Source: Opacimonas immobilis
GTDB taxonomy: Bacteria; Pseudomonadota; Gammaproteobacteria; Enterobacterales; Alteromonadaceae
DNA length: 64,000 nt
Direction of reading: 5' to 3'
Assembly: GCF_048282545.1 (NCBI RefSeq)
Contig: NZ_CP182485.1
Location: forward strand, 2,294,001 to 2,358,000
Positions within the stretch are counted from its first letter, which is position 1. Each line of letters begins with the position of its first letter. Under the pieces are notes generated by a model. The model was not told the DNA's origin and did no database searches. It saw only the letters and a program-made list of their open reading frames with translations. The translations under genes were made by a program, and so were the position numbers. This document shows, piece by piece, positions 33,513 through 42,089 of the stretch.

Positions 33513-35558
33513 TTAATCTTCTTTTTTGAGTTTATCTGCCAAGCCCAAATCAAACGGCGGTTTTGCTGTTTGACGAGTCGCATCCTCAGCCAAATACGTA
33601 TCCATCCAGCGCATCAAACGCAATGCATAATCGTATTGAGCCGCTGCATGACGGTTTCCATGTCCTTCATTTGGATAAAACACCAAGCGTACTGGGGTAT
33701 CGGTTCGCACTTTAATTGAGCGATATAATTCCATCGATTGTGATGGGTGCACGCGAGTGTCCTTTTCACCATGCAAAATCAAAATCGGTGTATCGGCTTT
33801 GCCAGCATGGAAAATCGGTGAACGCTCTAATAAGTTCATCCAGTTATCTTCCCATGGCCATTTGAGTGAATGCACAAGATGCATTTCATTTGGAATATCA
33901 GACGTACCAAATTTCGATACCTGATTTGAAATCCCCACAAACGCCACCGCTGCAGCAAAGTGTTCAGTTAACGCTGTTGCACCCCACATCGAAGCATAGC
34001 CACCATATGAGCCGCCCGTGATCCCAACACGATCACGATCAATAATACCAGCTTTGGCAAGGGCGTCCACGCCATCCACTAGGTCATTGAACTCTTTGCC
34101 TGCATAGTCATTTTGATGCTGTTTGGCATAAGCCACCCCGCGACCAGTTGAACCGCGATAGTTAGGGTAATACACAGCATAGCCTTTAGCCGCGGCATAT
34201 TGCCCAGGCATAGAGTACGCCGTCAGCCAACCATCACTATAATGCGCCTCTGGACCTCCGTGAACCATCAAAATTAATGGCCAACCTTTCTCGGGAGCCT
34301 CACCTTTAGGCGTGATCAAAAGACCTTCGACTTTTTCACCATCTCTGGCTTCATACATAAACGTCGATTGTGGTGCTAATGCTATGTCGTTTAGCCAAGT
34401 ATTGTGCTGAGTGACTTTTCTCGCTTTATTGCGGTTTACTGCAAACACAGCTCGAGGATGAGAAGGGCTATCTGCAATGAGTTGTACCGTATCATCACCT
34501 ACCGCAACACTGCGCACAACGATATCCTCTGGCGTATTAATGGTGCGTTTTACTTTGCCTTTCTTGTCGTATACCGCAACAGAAGATTCCACCCCGCGAT
34601 GCGCTACAGCAAGAATATCTCGTCCTTTCCATGCGATATCAACGATGTGTTGCAAGGCATCAGCGGTGAGTTGCGTGAGCTCTGCTGAATCAGCTTGCGC
34701 CACCATCAACACGCCATCTGATGAATCACTAATGTCTGCGCCGCCGATAATCGCAATGTCTTTATCGTTACTGTGCAGTACAAACTCACCCAGTTTGCCT
34801 GGCATATCAATTGTATTGGTGATTTCACCAGAACTGACTTGAATGGTGTGAATATTACGTTCCATCAATGAATCATCGACAAGATTGGTCGGGGCAACGG
34901 CCGCTAACACAAATTCCCCGTCGCTTGATACATCGATGTCAGAAACGTGTCCACCACTGAAGATTGAAGTTGCTTCACCACCTTTTATAGAAACAGACCA
35001 AAGCTGATTTAAACGAGTGTCTTCTTCATATACTTTTGCATTGAAGCCCTTGTCTTTAAAGTCTTGCGCATCGTCTTTGGCTTTTGCTACAAAAAATAAC
35101 GTATCATCGACGACCTCATAATCGCCAATTGCCGTTTCAAAACCAAACATTTTGTAAGCTTCACCGCCATTCACTGAAATGGCATACAAAGAAGTATGTT
35201 TGTCATCGCCACGTTTAGCGCGGAAATACAGCGTATCACTCGTTTGATTAAAAGATAGACTTGAGATACTTCCCTCGCCGCCGATGAATAAGCGGCTGGT
35301 GCCTTTTTCATCAAGAATATACAAATGCGTATCCGCACGACCATCTTTGTTACCCGCTGTCATATCGCGCGGTACAGATAGAGTGTATGCTGATAGTTTG
35401 CCGTTTGGTGCAACGGTAATGTTCCCTGCATGTTGTACTTTGGGGAGGTGTTCTATTGTGAAATGGTTATGTTCCCCGTGCTCGTGGGCTATGGCAGACA
35501 CACTCATTGCAGCAGTTGCTACAAGTAAAGCGCCAAGCTTAGATAAAGTCAAAGGCAT
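33513..35558 (-). CDS. Secreted S9 family prolyl-oligopeptidase-like serine peptidase
   Basis: A 681-residue exported enzyme. Signal peptide LLVATAAMSVSAIA (cleavage near 24) is followed by a His-rich segment EHGEHNHF. An N-terminal beta-propeller (to about residue 400) precedes the alpha/beta-hydrolase domain with GITGGSYGGYASMWG (Ser near 518), HGEKDTRVHPSQSM (Asp) and NEGHGN (His), the complete S9C-type triad. It would cleave peptides in the periplasm or outside, in keeping with a marine organism living on peptides. Monocistronic with a strong terminator. Confidence 0.92.
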   Translation of the reverse strand: MPLTLSKLGALLVATAAMSVSAIAHEHGEHNHFTIEHLPKVQHAGNITVAPNGKLSAYTLSVPRDMTAGNKDGRADTHLYILDEKGTSRLFIGGEGSISSLSFNQTSDTLYFRAKRGDDKHTSLYAISVNGGEAYKMFGFETAIGDYEVVDDTLFFVAKAKDDAQDFKDKGFNAKVYEEDTRLNQLWSVSIKGGEATSIFSGGHVSDIDVSSDGEFVLAAVAPTNLVDDSLMERNIHTIQVSSGEITNTIDMPGKLGEFVLHSNDKDIAIIGGADISDSSDGVLMVAQADSAELTQLTADALQHIVDIAWKGRDILAVAHRGVESSVAVYDKKGKVKRTINTPEDIVVRSVAVGDDTVQLIADSPSHPRAVFAVNRNKARKVTQHNTWLNDIALAPQSTFMYEARDGEKVEGLLITPKGEAPEKGWPLILMVHGGPEAHYSDGWLTAYSMPGQYAAAKGYAVYYPNYRGSTGRGVAYAKQHQNDYAGKEFNDLVDGVDALAKAGIIDRDRVGITGGSYGGYASMWGATALTEHFAAAVAFVGISNQVSKFGTSDIPNEMHLVHSLKWPWEDNWMNLLERSPIFHAGKADTPILILHGEKDTRVHPSQSMELYRSIKVRTDTPVRLVFYPNEGHGNRHAAAQYDYALRLMRWMDTYLAEDATRQTAKPPFDLGLADKLKKED

Positions 35559-35659
35559 AAATGCTCCCTGTCGATTTTGGTTATTGTTTTATGTGTTACG
35601 TAAACACGCTAGACAAGGAGCAAAATATCCGATTGAACTGAAAAGCACAAGTCGATAGG

Positions 35660-35749
35660 CTAACTTACATACATGACGATGAAGTACAAAATAGCGGCCG
35701 TTGCCATCATGGATGCAATGATTTTAAAAGCTTCTTTTGGTTGACTCAT
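35660..35749 (-). CDS. Possible small single-pass membrane protein (29 aa)
   Basis: A 29-residue frame from ATG 35749 to TAG: a short polar start (MSQPKEAFK) and one hydrophobic helix (IIASMMATAAILYFIVMYV). AGAG lies about 6 bp before the ATG, and a clear promoter (TTGTAA-17-TATAGT) stands 35 bp upstream. Too short for usual gene calling. It could be a leader peptide or a small membrane regulator; no family was recognised. Confidence 0.55.
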   Translation of the reverse strand: MSQPKEAFKIIASMMATAAILYFIVMYVS

Positions 35750-35783
35750 TTATGTCTCTATTAGATTTGTTTTTGTGACGTCG

Positions 35784-35812
35784 ACTATACGCTTTTAGTC
35801 TTATATTTACAA
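35784..35812 (-). promoter_or_regulatory. Promoter of the 29-aa membrane peptide gene
   Basis: On the minus strand TTGTAA (35807-35812), exactly 17 bp, TATAGT (35784-35789). It points to the small gene at 35749 and possibly onward to the S9 peptidase gene. Confidence 0.55.
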
Positions 35813-35920
35813 ATAATTAACATTAATCTAAAAATAAAAACACATATATAAAAATAATGATTTACTAATGCGCAAATAATATCCCAAATACCACTAAGGT
35901 CTACCACCAACACCCTATCC

Positions 35921-35942
35921 ATTATAGACAATAAGCTATAAT
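35921..35942 (+). promoter_or_regulatory. -10 region with inverted repeat upstream of the thiolase gene
   Basis: ATTATAG (35921-35927) and CTATAAT (35936-35942) form a 7-bp inverted repeat; the right arm includes a perfect -10 hexamer TATAAT (35937-35942). No good -35 is present, so the promoter may need an activator or the repeat may be an operator. The rest of the 35750-36045 gap is AT-rich with no gene I can support. Confidence 0.4.
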
Positions 35943-36045
35943 CTAAGCTAGTGGACGTGAAAAGCGTCTTAAGATACAAATAGGATTTGAAGTAGCAAGT
36001 AACCATTCAAGTTCATCGTTTTTTCATAGGATTTGGGATAATAAA

Positions 36046-37230
36046 ATGAGCCAAAATAGTGTTGTTGTATTAAGTGCTGTGCGTTCTGCCATCGGTACAT
36101 TTAATGGAAGTTTAAAAGGCATTGAGCCAGCTGAGCTAGCAGGCCAAGTCTTAAAGCAAGGTATTGAAAAATCAGGCGTAGATGCCGAGAAATACCAATC
36201 AATTGTCGTCGGTAACTGTATTCCGACTGAATCGCGTTTTCCTTATGTGGCACGTGTTGCCTCTATTCAAGCAGGTATGAGCTTAGACTCAACGGCCATG
36301 GCATTGAACCGTTTGTGTTCATCAGGTCTGCAAGCTGTAGTTAGCTCTGCACAAGGGATCATGCTTGGCGATCACGAACTAGCAATCGGTGGTGGTGTTG
36401 AAAACATGACCCGTGGTGGCTATTTGTCTCCTGCACTACGCAACGGAGCGCGCATGGGCGATACGCAAATGATCGATATGATGGTTGCAGCGCTTACCGA
36501 CCCGTTCGGTGTTGGCCATATGGGTATCACAGCTGAAAACCTAGCCGACAAATGGGAACTATCTCGTGAAGCACAAGATGCATTCGCAGCAGAGTCTCAT
36601 AAGCGTGCAGCGGCTGCCGTTGAGGCAGGTTACTTCAAAGACCAAATCGTGCCAGTTGAATTAAAGAGTCGTAAAGGTAGCACCTTCTTTGATACAGATG
36701 AGCATATCAAACCAGCAACCACCGCTGAAAGCCTAGCCGGTATGCGTCCAGCATTCAAAAAAGACGGTACCGTAACAGCCGGTAATGCATCGGGTATCAA
36801 TGACGGTGCGTCGTTCCTAACGCTTGCTTCTGAAAACTATGCTAACCGCAATAACCTACAACCCATGGCACGAATGGTATCCTATGCTGTTGCGGGAGTG
36901 CCAAATCACATTATGGGTGAAGGTCCAATCCCTGCTTCTATCGAAGCATTGAAAAAAGCCGGACTATCAATCAACGATATGGACGTTATTGAATCAAACG
37001 AAGCCTTTGCCGCTCAAGCACTTGCAGTATGCCGTGGTCTTGATTTGGATCCAGCCAAACCAAATCCAAATGGCGGGGCTATTGCATTAGGTCACCCAAT
37101 TGGTGCATCAGGTGCGGTGATTGCGACTAAAGCCATCCACGAACTACAACGCGCACAAGGTCGTTATGCGCTTGTCACCATGTGTATTGGTGGTGGTCAA
37201 GGGATTGCGGTAATCTTCGAACGCATGTAA
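36046..37230 (+). CDS. Acetyl-CoA C-acyltransferase (thiolase)
   Basis: A 394-residue thiolase. Catalytic residues: C91 in LNRLCSSGLQA (acyl-enzyme), H350 in ALGHPIGASGA and C380 in TMCIGGGQGIAV. NEAFAAQALAV is the third signature. Length and sequence match the acetoacetyl-CoA thiolase (AtoB/PhaA) group better than the FadA subunit, and no fadB is adjacent. It either condenses or cleaves short-chain 3-ketoacyl-CoA. Ends with its own terminator. Confidence 0.93.
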   Translation: MSQNSVVVLSAVRSAIGTFNGSLKGIEPAELAGQVLKQGIEKSGVDAEKYQSIVVGNCIPTESRFPYVARVASIQAGMSLDSTAMALNRLCSSGLQAVVSSAQGIMLGDHELAIGGGVENMTRGGYLSPALRNGARMGDTQMIDMMVAALTDPFGVGHMGITAENLADKWELSREAQDAFAAESHKRAAAAVEAGYFKDQIVPVELKSRKGSTFFDTDEHIKPATTAESLAGMRPAFKKDGTVTAGNASGINDGASFLTLASENYANRNNLQPMARMVSYAVAGVPNHIMGEGPIPASIEALKKAGLSINDMDVIESNEAFAAQALAVCRGLDLDPAKPNPNGGAIALGHPIGASGAVIATKAIHELQRAQGRYALVTMCIGGGQGIAVIFERM

Positions 37231-37253
37231 TGCACAATTCTCTTTAATGTTAT

Positions 37254-37285
37254 AAGCCCATATGCCTTGATGTATGGGCTTTTTT
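37254..37285 (+). terminator. Terminator after the thiolase gene
   Basis: AAGCCCATA (37254-37262) and TATGGGCTT (37273-37281) form a 9-bp stem followed by TTTT. Confidence 0.88.
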
Positions 37286-37325
37286 GTAGGTATCATTCAC
37301 GTATAATGTCAAAAGTTAAGCTCAT

Positions 37326-38744
37326 ATGTCCTGCAATTTTTCTGTGCGTCCGATAACGGATCCTCACCTTATTCAAACTGATGTCCTGATCGTTCCTGCA
37401 TCCTCAGATGAGCTTGCCAAGTTGCAACTCACAGCAACCAAACCCGATGCTATCACTAATGTGTTTAGACCTGATGGATGGCAAGCAAAATATGTGGTTT
37501 TGTGGCCCCAAGATAGGCATCAATCCAACGTAAGACCCCACCAATTTCGCAAAGCCCATGATGAGCTATTCAAGCATTTAGACACGCTTGATTTTGCAAA
37601 GGTCGCGTTCACTTGGCAATGGGTGGAAACTAATTGGCAACCGTATTTTTCTGCAAGAATTCTCGATTTACTCCAACGCACTTATGTGTTTCTCCAGTAT
37701 AAGACCTCTCCGGTTTCTAAAAAGTCCATTACTTCCTTAGAGATTTATGCGGACGCAGTAAAGCAAGATACTGTCGCCAAAATTAAGGCAACGCATTTGG
37801 GGACGACTTGGTATCGCGATATTGCCAATCAGCCTGCAAATGTTTGTACGCCAGATTACTTAGCTGAAAAAGCACTGCAGTTGGCTCAAGAGTATCGAAC
37901 GATTACGACACAAATTTTAGATGAAGAGGCGCTAGCAAAAGAAGGTATGGTCACGTACCTAGCCGTCAATCGCGCTTCGGCCCTACCTGCCTCGATGCCC
38001 ATAATGCATTATCGCGGAGGCGTTCCGGGCGATGCACCAATTGTTTTGATTGGTAAAGGTGTAACGTTTGATACCGGTGGCATCAGTATTAAAACTGCCG
38101 CAAATATGCATGGCATGATTTACGATATGTGTGGCGCAGCGTGTATGTTGGGTGTGCTCAAGAGTGTTGCTGAGTTACAACTCCCACTTAATGTGACCGT
38201 CATATTGGCCACAGCAGAAAATCATGTTGATGGCAACGCCTATCGTCCAGGCGATATCTATCCAACGAAAGATGGGCAAACGGTAGAAATCATCAGTACC
38301 GATGCCGAAGGCCGACTATTATTATGTGAAGCCATGGCCTATGCCAGAACGCTTAAACCCAAAGTAATGATTGATTGTGCCACCTTAACCGGGGCTGCGA
38401 TCACCAGCCTTGGGCACGTTTGTAGTGGTTTGATGGCTAATGATCAACAGCTCGCTAAAGACTTGATACAAGCAGGTCAGAGCTCGGCTGATTATGTTTG
38501 GCAGTTTCCACTTTGGGATGAATATATGCCGGATTTAGAAAGTGAGCACGCCGATTGGCGCAACTCTGGGCGCAATAGTCCGGGTATGATAACAGCCGGC
38601 ATGTTTCTCAAAAACTTTGCCCACGATACCCCTTGGGCGCATTTAGATATAGCTGGTACGAGTTTTCATTATGGTACGCAAAACTCTACTACTGGACGCC
38701 CTTTGTATTTGTTACTAGAATACTTGAATAAGTTAAATGCATAA
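37326..38744 (+). CDS. M17 family leucyl aminopeptidase
   Basis: A 472-residue M17 metallopeptidase. The C-terminal catalytic domain has GKGVTFDTGGISIKTAANM (metal ligands K and D, about residue 240), and STDAEGRLLLCEAMAYA (about 320); most members read NTDAEGR, here Ser replaces Asn. The N-terminal domain is divergent. The active-site R of AEGR and the K of the first motif are retained, so it should be active. It ends 110 bp before pqqA, probably outside the PQQ transcript. A role in finishing PqqA-derived peptide breakdown is possible but speculative. Confidence 0.9.
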   Translation: MSCNFSVRPITDPHLIQTDVLIVPASSDELAKLQLTATKPDAITNVFRPDGWQAKYVVLWPQDRHQSNVRPHQFRKAHDELFKHLDTLDFAKVAFTWQWVETNWQPYFSARILDLLQRTYVFLQYKTSPVSKKSITSLEIYADAVKQDTVAKIKATHLGTTWYRDIANQPANVCTPDYLAEKALQLAQEYRTITTQILDEEALAKEGMVTYLAVNRASALPASMPIMHYRGGVPGDAPIVLIGKGVTFDTGGISIKTAANMHGMIYDMCGAACMLGVLKSVAELQLPLNVTVILATAENHVDGNAYRPGDIYPTKDGQTVEIISTDAEGRLLLCEAMAYARTLKPKVMIDCATLTGAAITSLGHVCSGLMANDQQLAKDLIQAGQSSADYVWQFPLWDEYMPDLESEHADWRNSGRNSPGMITAGMFLKNFAHDTPWAHLDIAGTSFHYGTQNSTTGRPLYLLLEYLNKLNA

Positions 38745-38854
38745 AGTCACAACTAAAGTTAATACTTTTCTCCTCCCTAAGTAGGATGGTGTTTTCATGT
38801 GTTAGGCATATAATCAATTTTACCGTTAATCAATTGTTAAAAAGGATTGCTACT

Positions 38855-38926
38855 ATGTGGACAAAACCAGAATATACTGAAATGCGTCTAGGCTTTGAAG
38901 TAACTTTATACATCAGCAATCGCTAA
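38855..38926 (+). CDS. pqqA: PQQ precursor peptide PqqA (operon copy)
   Basis: A 23-residue peptide starting MWTKPEYTEMRLGF and ending EVTLYISNR, the same pattern as Klebsiella PqqA. E15 and Y19 (E-V-T-L-Y) are the residues cross-linked by PqqE and converted to pyrroloquinoline quinone. AAGGA lies 8 bp before the ATG, and a -10 hexamer TATAAT lies at 38809-38814. An attenuator hairpin separates it from pqqB. Confidence 0.95.
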   Translation: MWTKPEYTEMRLGFEVTLYISNR

Positions 38927-38956
38927 GATTGATGAGTATTTAGAATTCGAAACAAC

Positions 38957-38988
38957 AAAAGGTTGCTTAGGCAGCCTTTTTCATTTTT
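38957..38988 (+). terminator. Attenuator between pqqA and pqqB
   Basis: AAAAGGTTGC (38957-38966) pairs with GCAGCCTTTT (38971-38980), one wobble pair, loop TTAG, followed by a T-rich run. It would give many short pqqA transcripts and fewer long pqqBCDE ones, as described in other PQQ operons. Confidence 0.8.
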
Positions 38989-39007
38989 TTAATAAGAATA
39001 ATCACGT

Positions 39008-39928
39008 ATGCAAGTCTTAATATTAGGTGCAGGTGCTGGGGGCGGTTTTCCTCAGTGGAATTGTCACTGCGCAAATTGCTCTGGTCTGCGTCAAGGCCAA
39101 TCTCATTTTCAAGAACGCACACAATCGAGTATTGCTGTATCGGTCAACGGCAAGGATTGGGTGCTCATTAATGCTTCTCCAGATTTACGCCAACAGATCA
39201 ATGCCAATCCTGAATTATGGCCAGAAGAAGGTGTTCAGCGTGGTACGGCGATCCGCTCTATTATTCTGACGGATAGCCAAATTGACCATACCACTGGGTT
39301 ATTAGATTTGCGCGAAGGCTTACCTCTACCCGTTTACTGTACAGAAGTGGTGCACGAGGATCTCACTACGACTTATCCATTATTTACCATGCTTAAACAC
39401 TGGCATGGCGGATTAGAACAACACATTATCTCCACTGAGCACGATGATGGGTTTACAGTAAAAGGCGTACCTGAATTACTGTTTCAACCGGTGGTACTTG
39501 AATCCAATGCCCCGCCCTATTCTCGCTATCGCGATAACATTGTGCCGGGCAACAACATCGGCCTCAAAATCACCGATACCACTAATGGCAAAGTCGTGTT
39601 TTACGCGCCAGGTTGCATGCAAGCGAACGACTTAGTCAAAAATATGATGGCACAAGCCGATTGTGTTTTGTTTGATGGCACTTTGTGGCTAGATGATGAG
39701 ATGATCGCAGGTGGCTTTAGCCAAAAACTGGGTACTCAAATGGGCCATATGCCAGTAAACGGTGAGCACGGTACGATCAATCTGCTCAATCAATATGATA
39801 TACAACGCAAAGTACTGATCCACATCAATAATACCAACCCTGTTCTCAATGAACAGTCTGAGCAGCATTGTGCCCTAGTCTCACAAGGCATAGAATTGGC
39901 TTATGACGGCATGAAAATCAATTTATAA
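39008..39928 (+). CDS. pqqB: PQQ biosynthesis protein PqqB
   Basis: A 306-residue metallo-beta-lactamase-fold protein, usual PqqB length. GAGAGGGFPQWNCHCANC at the N-terminus, ASPDLRQQI and LTDSQIDHTTGLLDLREG are family signatures; two Cys in CHCANC are conserved. PqqB is thought to hydroxylate the cross-linked Glu-Tyr intermediate. Second gene of the PQQ operon, 9 bp before pqqC. Confidence 0.96.
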   Translation: MQVLILGAGAGGGFPQWNCHCANCSGLRQGQSHFQERTQSSIAVSVNGKDWVLINASPDLRQQINANPELWPEEGVQRGTAIRSIILTDSQIDHTTGLLDLREGLPLPVYCTEVVHEDLTTTYPLFTMLKHWHGGLEQHIISTEHDDGFTVKGVPELLFQPVVLESNAPPYSRYRDNIVPGNNIGLKITDTTNGKVVFYAPGCMQANDLVKNMMAQADCVLFDGTLWLDDEMIAGGFSQKLGTQMGHMPVNGEHGTINLLNQYDIQRKVLIHINNTNPVLNEQSEQHCALVSQGIELAYDGMKINL

Positions 39929-39937
39929 GGAAAAGAC

Positions 39938-40696
39938 ATGAGCAACACCACTGCATGGACAAGAGAAGAATTTGAAGCGCAACTTCGTGCGAAAGGTCAG
40001 TATTACCATATACATCACCCGTTTCATAAAAAAATGAACTCAGGTCAATGTACCAAAGCACAAGTGCAAGGTTGGGTGGCTAATCGCTTATATTATCAAA
40101 TTGCTATTCCTGTAAAAGACGCAGGTATACTTGCAAACTGTCCTGACCAAGCCACGCGCCGCAAGTGGATCCAGCGCATCATCGACCACGATGGACGAGA
40201 AGGCGACGAAGGGCTAGGTGGCATAGAAGCTTGGTTACGTCTTGGCGAGGCCGTTGGTCTGACCCGTGAAGAATTATTGGATGAGCGACATTTGTTACCG
40301 GGTGTCAAATTTGCAGTGGGTGCTTATGTGAATTTTGCCCGTCGCGCAACCTGGGAAGAAGCGGCTTGTTCGTCTTTAACTGAGATGTTTGCACCAGAAA
40401 TCCATCAAAGCCGCCTTGATACGTGGCCCGAACATTATGATTGGATTGATAAAGAAGGGTTTAAATATTTCCAAATGCGTCTCTCTCAAGCGCGGCGTGA
40501 TGTTGAACACGGTCTTGAAATCACACTGGATCACTTTACAACTCGTCCTCAGCAAGAAAAAGCCCTGAATATTTTGCAATTCAAAATCGACGTATTGTGG
40601 TCACTTGCTGATGCCATCAGCTATGCGTATGATTACGGACAAGTACCGTATGTTGGCATCGCTGATCAATCCATCAGTCATAAAGGAATGCTATAA
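39938..40696 (+). CDS. pqqC: Pyrroloquinoline-quinone synthase PqqC
   Basis: A 252-residue haem-oxygenase-fold oxidase that does the last step of PQQ synthesis, ring closure and eight-electron oxidation without a metal. YHIHHPFHKKMNSGQ near residue 22 and RIIDHDGREGDEGLGGIEAW near 80 are active-site blocks. Its stop is directly followed by the pqqD start. Confidence 0.97.
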   Translation: MSNTTAWTREEFEAQLRAKGQYYHIHHPFHKKMNSGQCTKAQVQGWVANRLYYQIAIPVKDAGILANCPDQATRRKWIQRIIDHDGREGDEGLGGIEAWLRLGEAVGLTREELLDERHLLPGVKFAVGAYVNFARRATWEEAACSSLTEMFAPEIHQSRLDTWPEHYDWIDKEGFKYFQMRLSQARRDVEHGLEITLDHFTTRPQQEKALNILQFKIDVLWSLADAISYAYDYGQVPYVGIADQSISHKGML

Positions 40697-40960
40697 ATGA
40701 GCACGTTATCCTTAAACCCCTTATATCGCTTGCAGTTTGAGAAAGCGCAAGATTGTTATGTGCTGCTGTTTCCAGAAGGTATGGTAAAATTAAACCCTTC
40801 TGCAGCTGAGATATTACTGCAAGTCGATGGAAACAAAGACGAAGCGGACATTGTTGCAGCTTTGCGTACAAAATTCCCTGACGCACCTGAAGATATGGAC
40901 GCGGATGTCGCTGATTTTGTTGCTAAAGCGACTGAAAATAACTGGATCACTCATGGCTAA
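40697..40960 (+). CDS. pqqD: PqqA-binding chaperone PqqD
   Basis: An 87-residue RiPP recognition element. It binds PqqA and presents it to PqqE. LLFPEGMVKLNPSAAEILLQ matches the family beta-strand/helix core. It begins in the base after the pqqC stop and its end overlaps pqqE by 8 bp, which suggests tightly coupled synthesis of PqqD and PqqE. Confidence 0.96.
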   Translation: MSTLSLNPLYRLQFEKAQDCYVLLFPEGMVKLNPSAAEILLQVDGNKDEADIVAALRTKFPDAPEDMDADVADFVAKATENNWITHG

Positions 40961-42071
40961 ACCGCAACCAGGCCCCCCACTATGGTTACTTGCAGAAGTG
41001 ACTTATGCATGCCCTTTGCACTGCCCCTACTGCTCCAATCCAACAGAGCTCGGCGATAAAAAGGATGAGATTGACACGCAAACTTGGCTCGATACTTTGA
41101 GTCAAGCACGGGAGCTGGGGGCTGTTCAGTTAGGCTTTTCCGGTGGTGAACCCTTGTTGCGCCAAGATTTAGAAATCATGGTCAAACACGCGTCTGACCT
41201 TGGCTTTTACACCAACCTCATAACCTCAGGTATTGGCTTAACCGAAAAACGTATTAAAGCATTAAAAGACGCCGGTCTGGCGCATATCCAGTTATCATTT
41301 CAAGGTGCTTCACCTGACATCAATGATTTGGTCGGTCAGCGCAAGCACTCATTTGAGCATAAACAAAAAATCGCTCGTCTCGTCAAACAATACGACTACC
41401 CTATGGTGCTGAACTTTTGTATCACAGCGACCAATATCCATGAGATCCAAGAAATATTAGAACTGGCGACCGAACTCAATGCTGACTTTGTTGAACTCGC
41501 AACTGTGCAATACTACGGCTGGGCGTATCTCAATCGCGATGAACTCCTGCCAACCAAAACGCAATTAGAAGAAGCAGAGGCCAAGGTCAATGCTTATCGC
41601 GATGCGCAAACGAGTGGGCCTAAGTTTATCTTTGTCACACCGGATTATTATGAAACTCGACCAAAAGCCTGCATGAATGGCTGGGGCTCGACGTTTCTTA
41701 CCGTGACACCAGATGGAACAGCGTTGCCTTGCCACAGTGCTCGGATGCTGCCCTTACAATTCCCAAACGTGAAAGACACCTCTTTAGAAACCATTTGGTA
41801 CGGTGAAACCGATTTTGGGTATTTTAGAGGCGATGATTGGATGCCATCACCTTGTAAAACGTGTGATGAAAAAGACAAAGACTTCGGTGGCTGTCGCTGT
41901 CAAGCCTACATGCTAACCGGTGATATGCATAAGACAGATCCAGTATGTGATAAGTCTCCAGACCATCATCTGATCCAGACGGCTATAGCCAAAGCAGGAC
42001 AAAGTCAGAAAACGCTTGTCTATCGCGATCCCAAAAACGCCATTCCAATCTCTATTGCCGAGACGGAATAG
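40953..42071 (+). CDS. pqqE: Radical SAM enzyme PqqE
   Basis: A 372-residue SPASM-type radical SAM enzyme that links the Glu and Tyr side chains of PqqA. Radical SAM cluster C20, C24, C27 in CPLHCPYC; FSGGEPLLRQDL for SAM binding; SPASM cysteines in ACMNGWG, ALPCHSAR and CKTCDEKDKDFGGCRCQ. The frame is open 126 bp further upstream within pqqD, but the ATG at 40953 gives the standard N-terminus MAKPQPGPPLW. Confidence 0.97.
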   Translation: MAKPQPGPPLWLLAEVTYACPLHCPYCSNPTELGDKKDEIDTQTWLDTLSQARELGAVQLGFSGGEPLLRQDLEIMVKHASDLGFYTNLITSGIGLTEKRIKALKDAGLAHIQLSFQGASPDINDLVGQRKHSFEHKQKIARLVKQYDYPMVLNFCITATNIHEIQEILELATELNADFVELATVQYYGWAYLNRDELLPTKTQLEEAEAKVNAYRDAQTSGPKFIFVTPDYYETRPKACMNGWGSTFLTVTPDGTALPCHSARMLPLQFPNVKDTSLETIWYGETDFGYFRGDDWMPSPCKTCDEKDKDFGGCRCQAYMLTGDMHKTDPVCDKSPDHHLIQTAIAKAGQSQKTLVYRDPKNAIPISIAETE

Positions 42072-42089
42072 GTTTGGAGTAGTCGCTCG

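Noticed and set aside
33400..33517. 38-codon plus-strand frame starting MGLDGSASEDS
   Set aside because: It runs through the S9 peptidase terminator and into that gene; no ribosome binding site.
35785..36006. 73-codon minus-strand frame upstream of the thiolase gene
   Set aside because: Composition follows the AT-rich promoter region; no ribosome binding site and no protein-like pattern.
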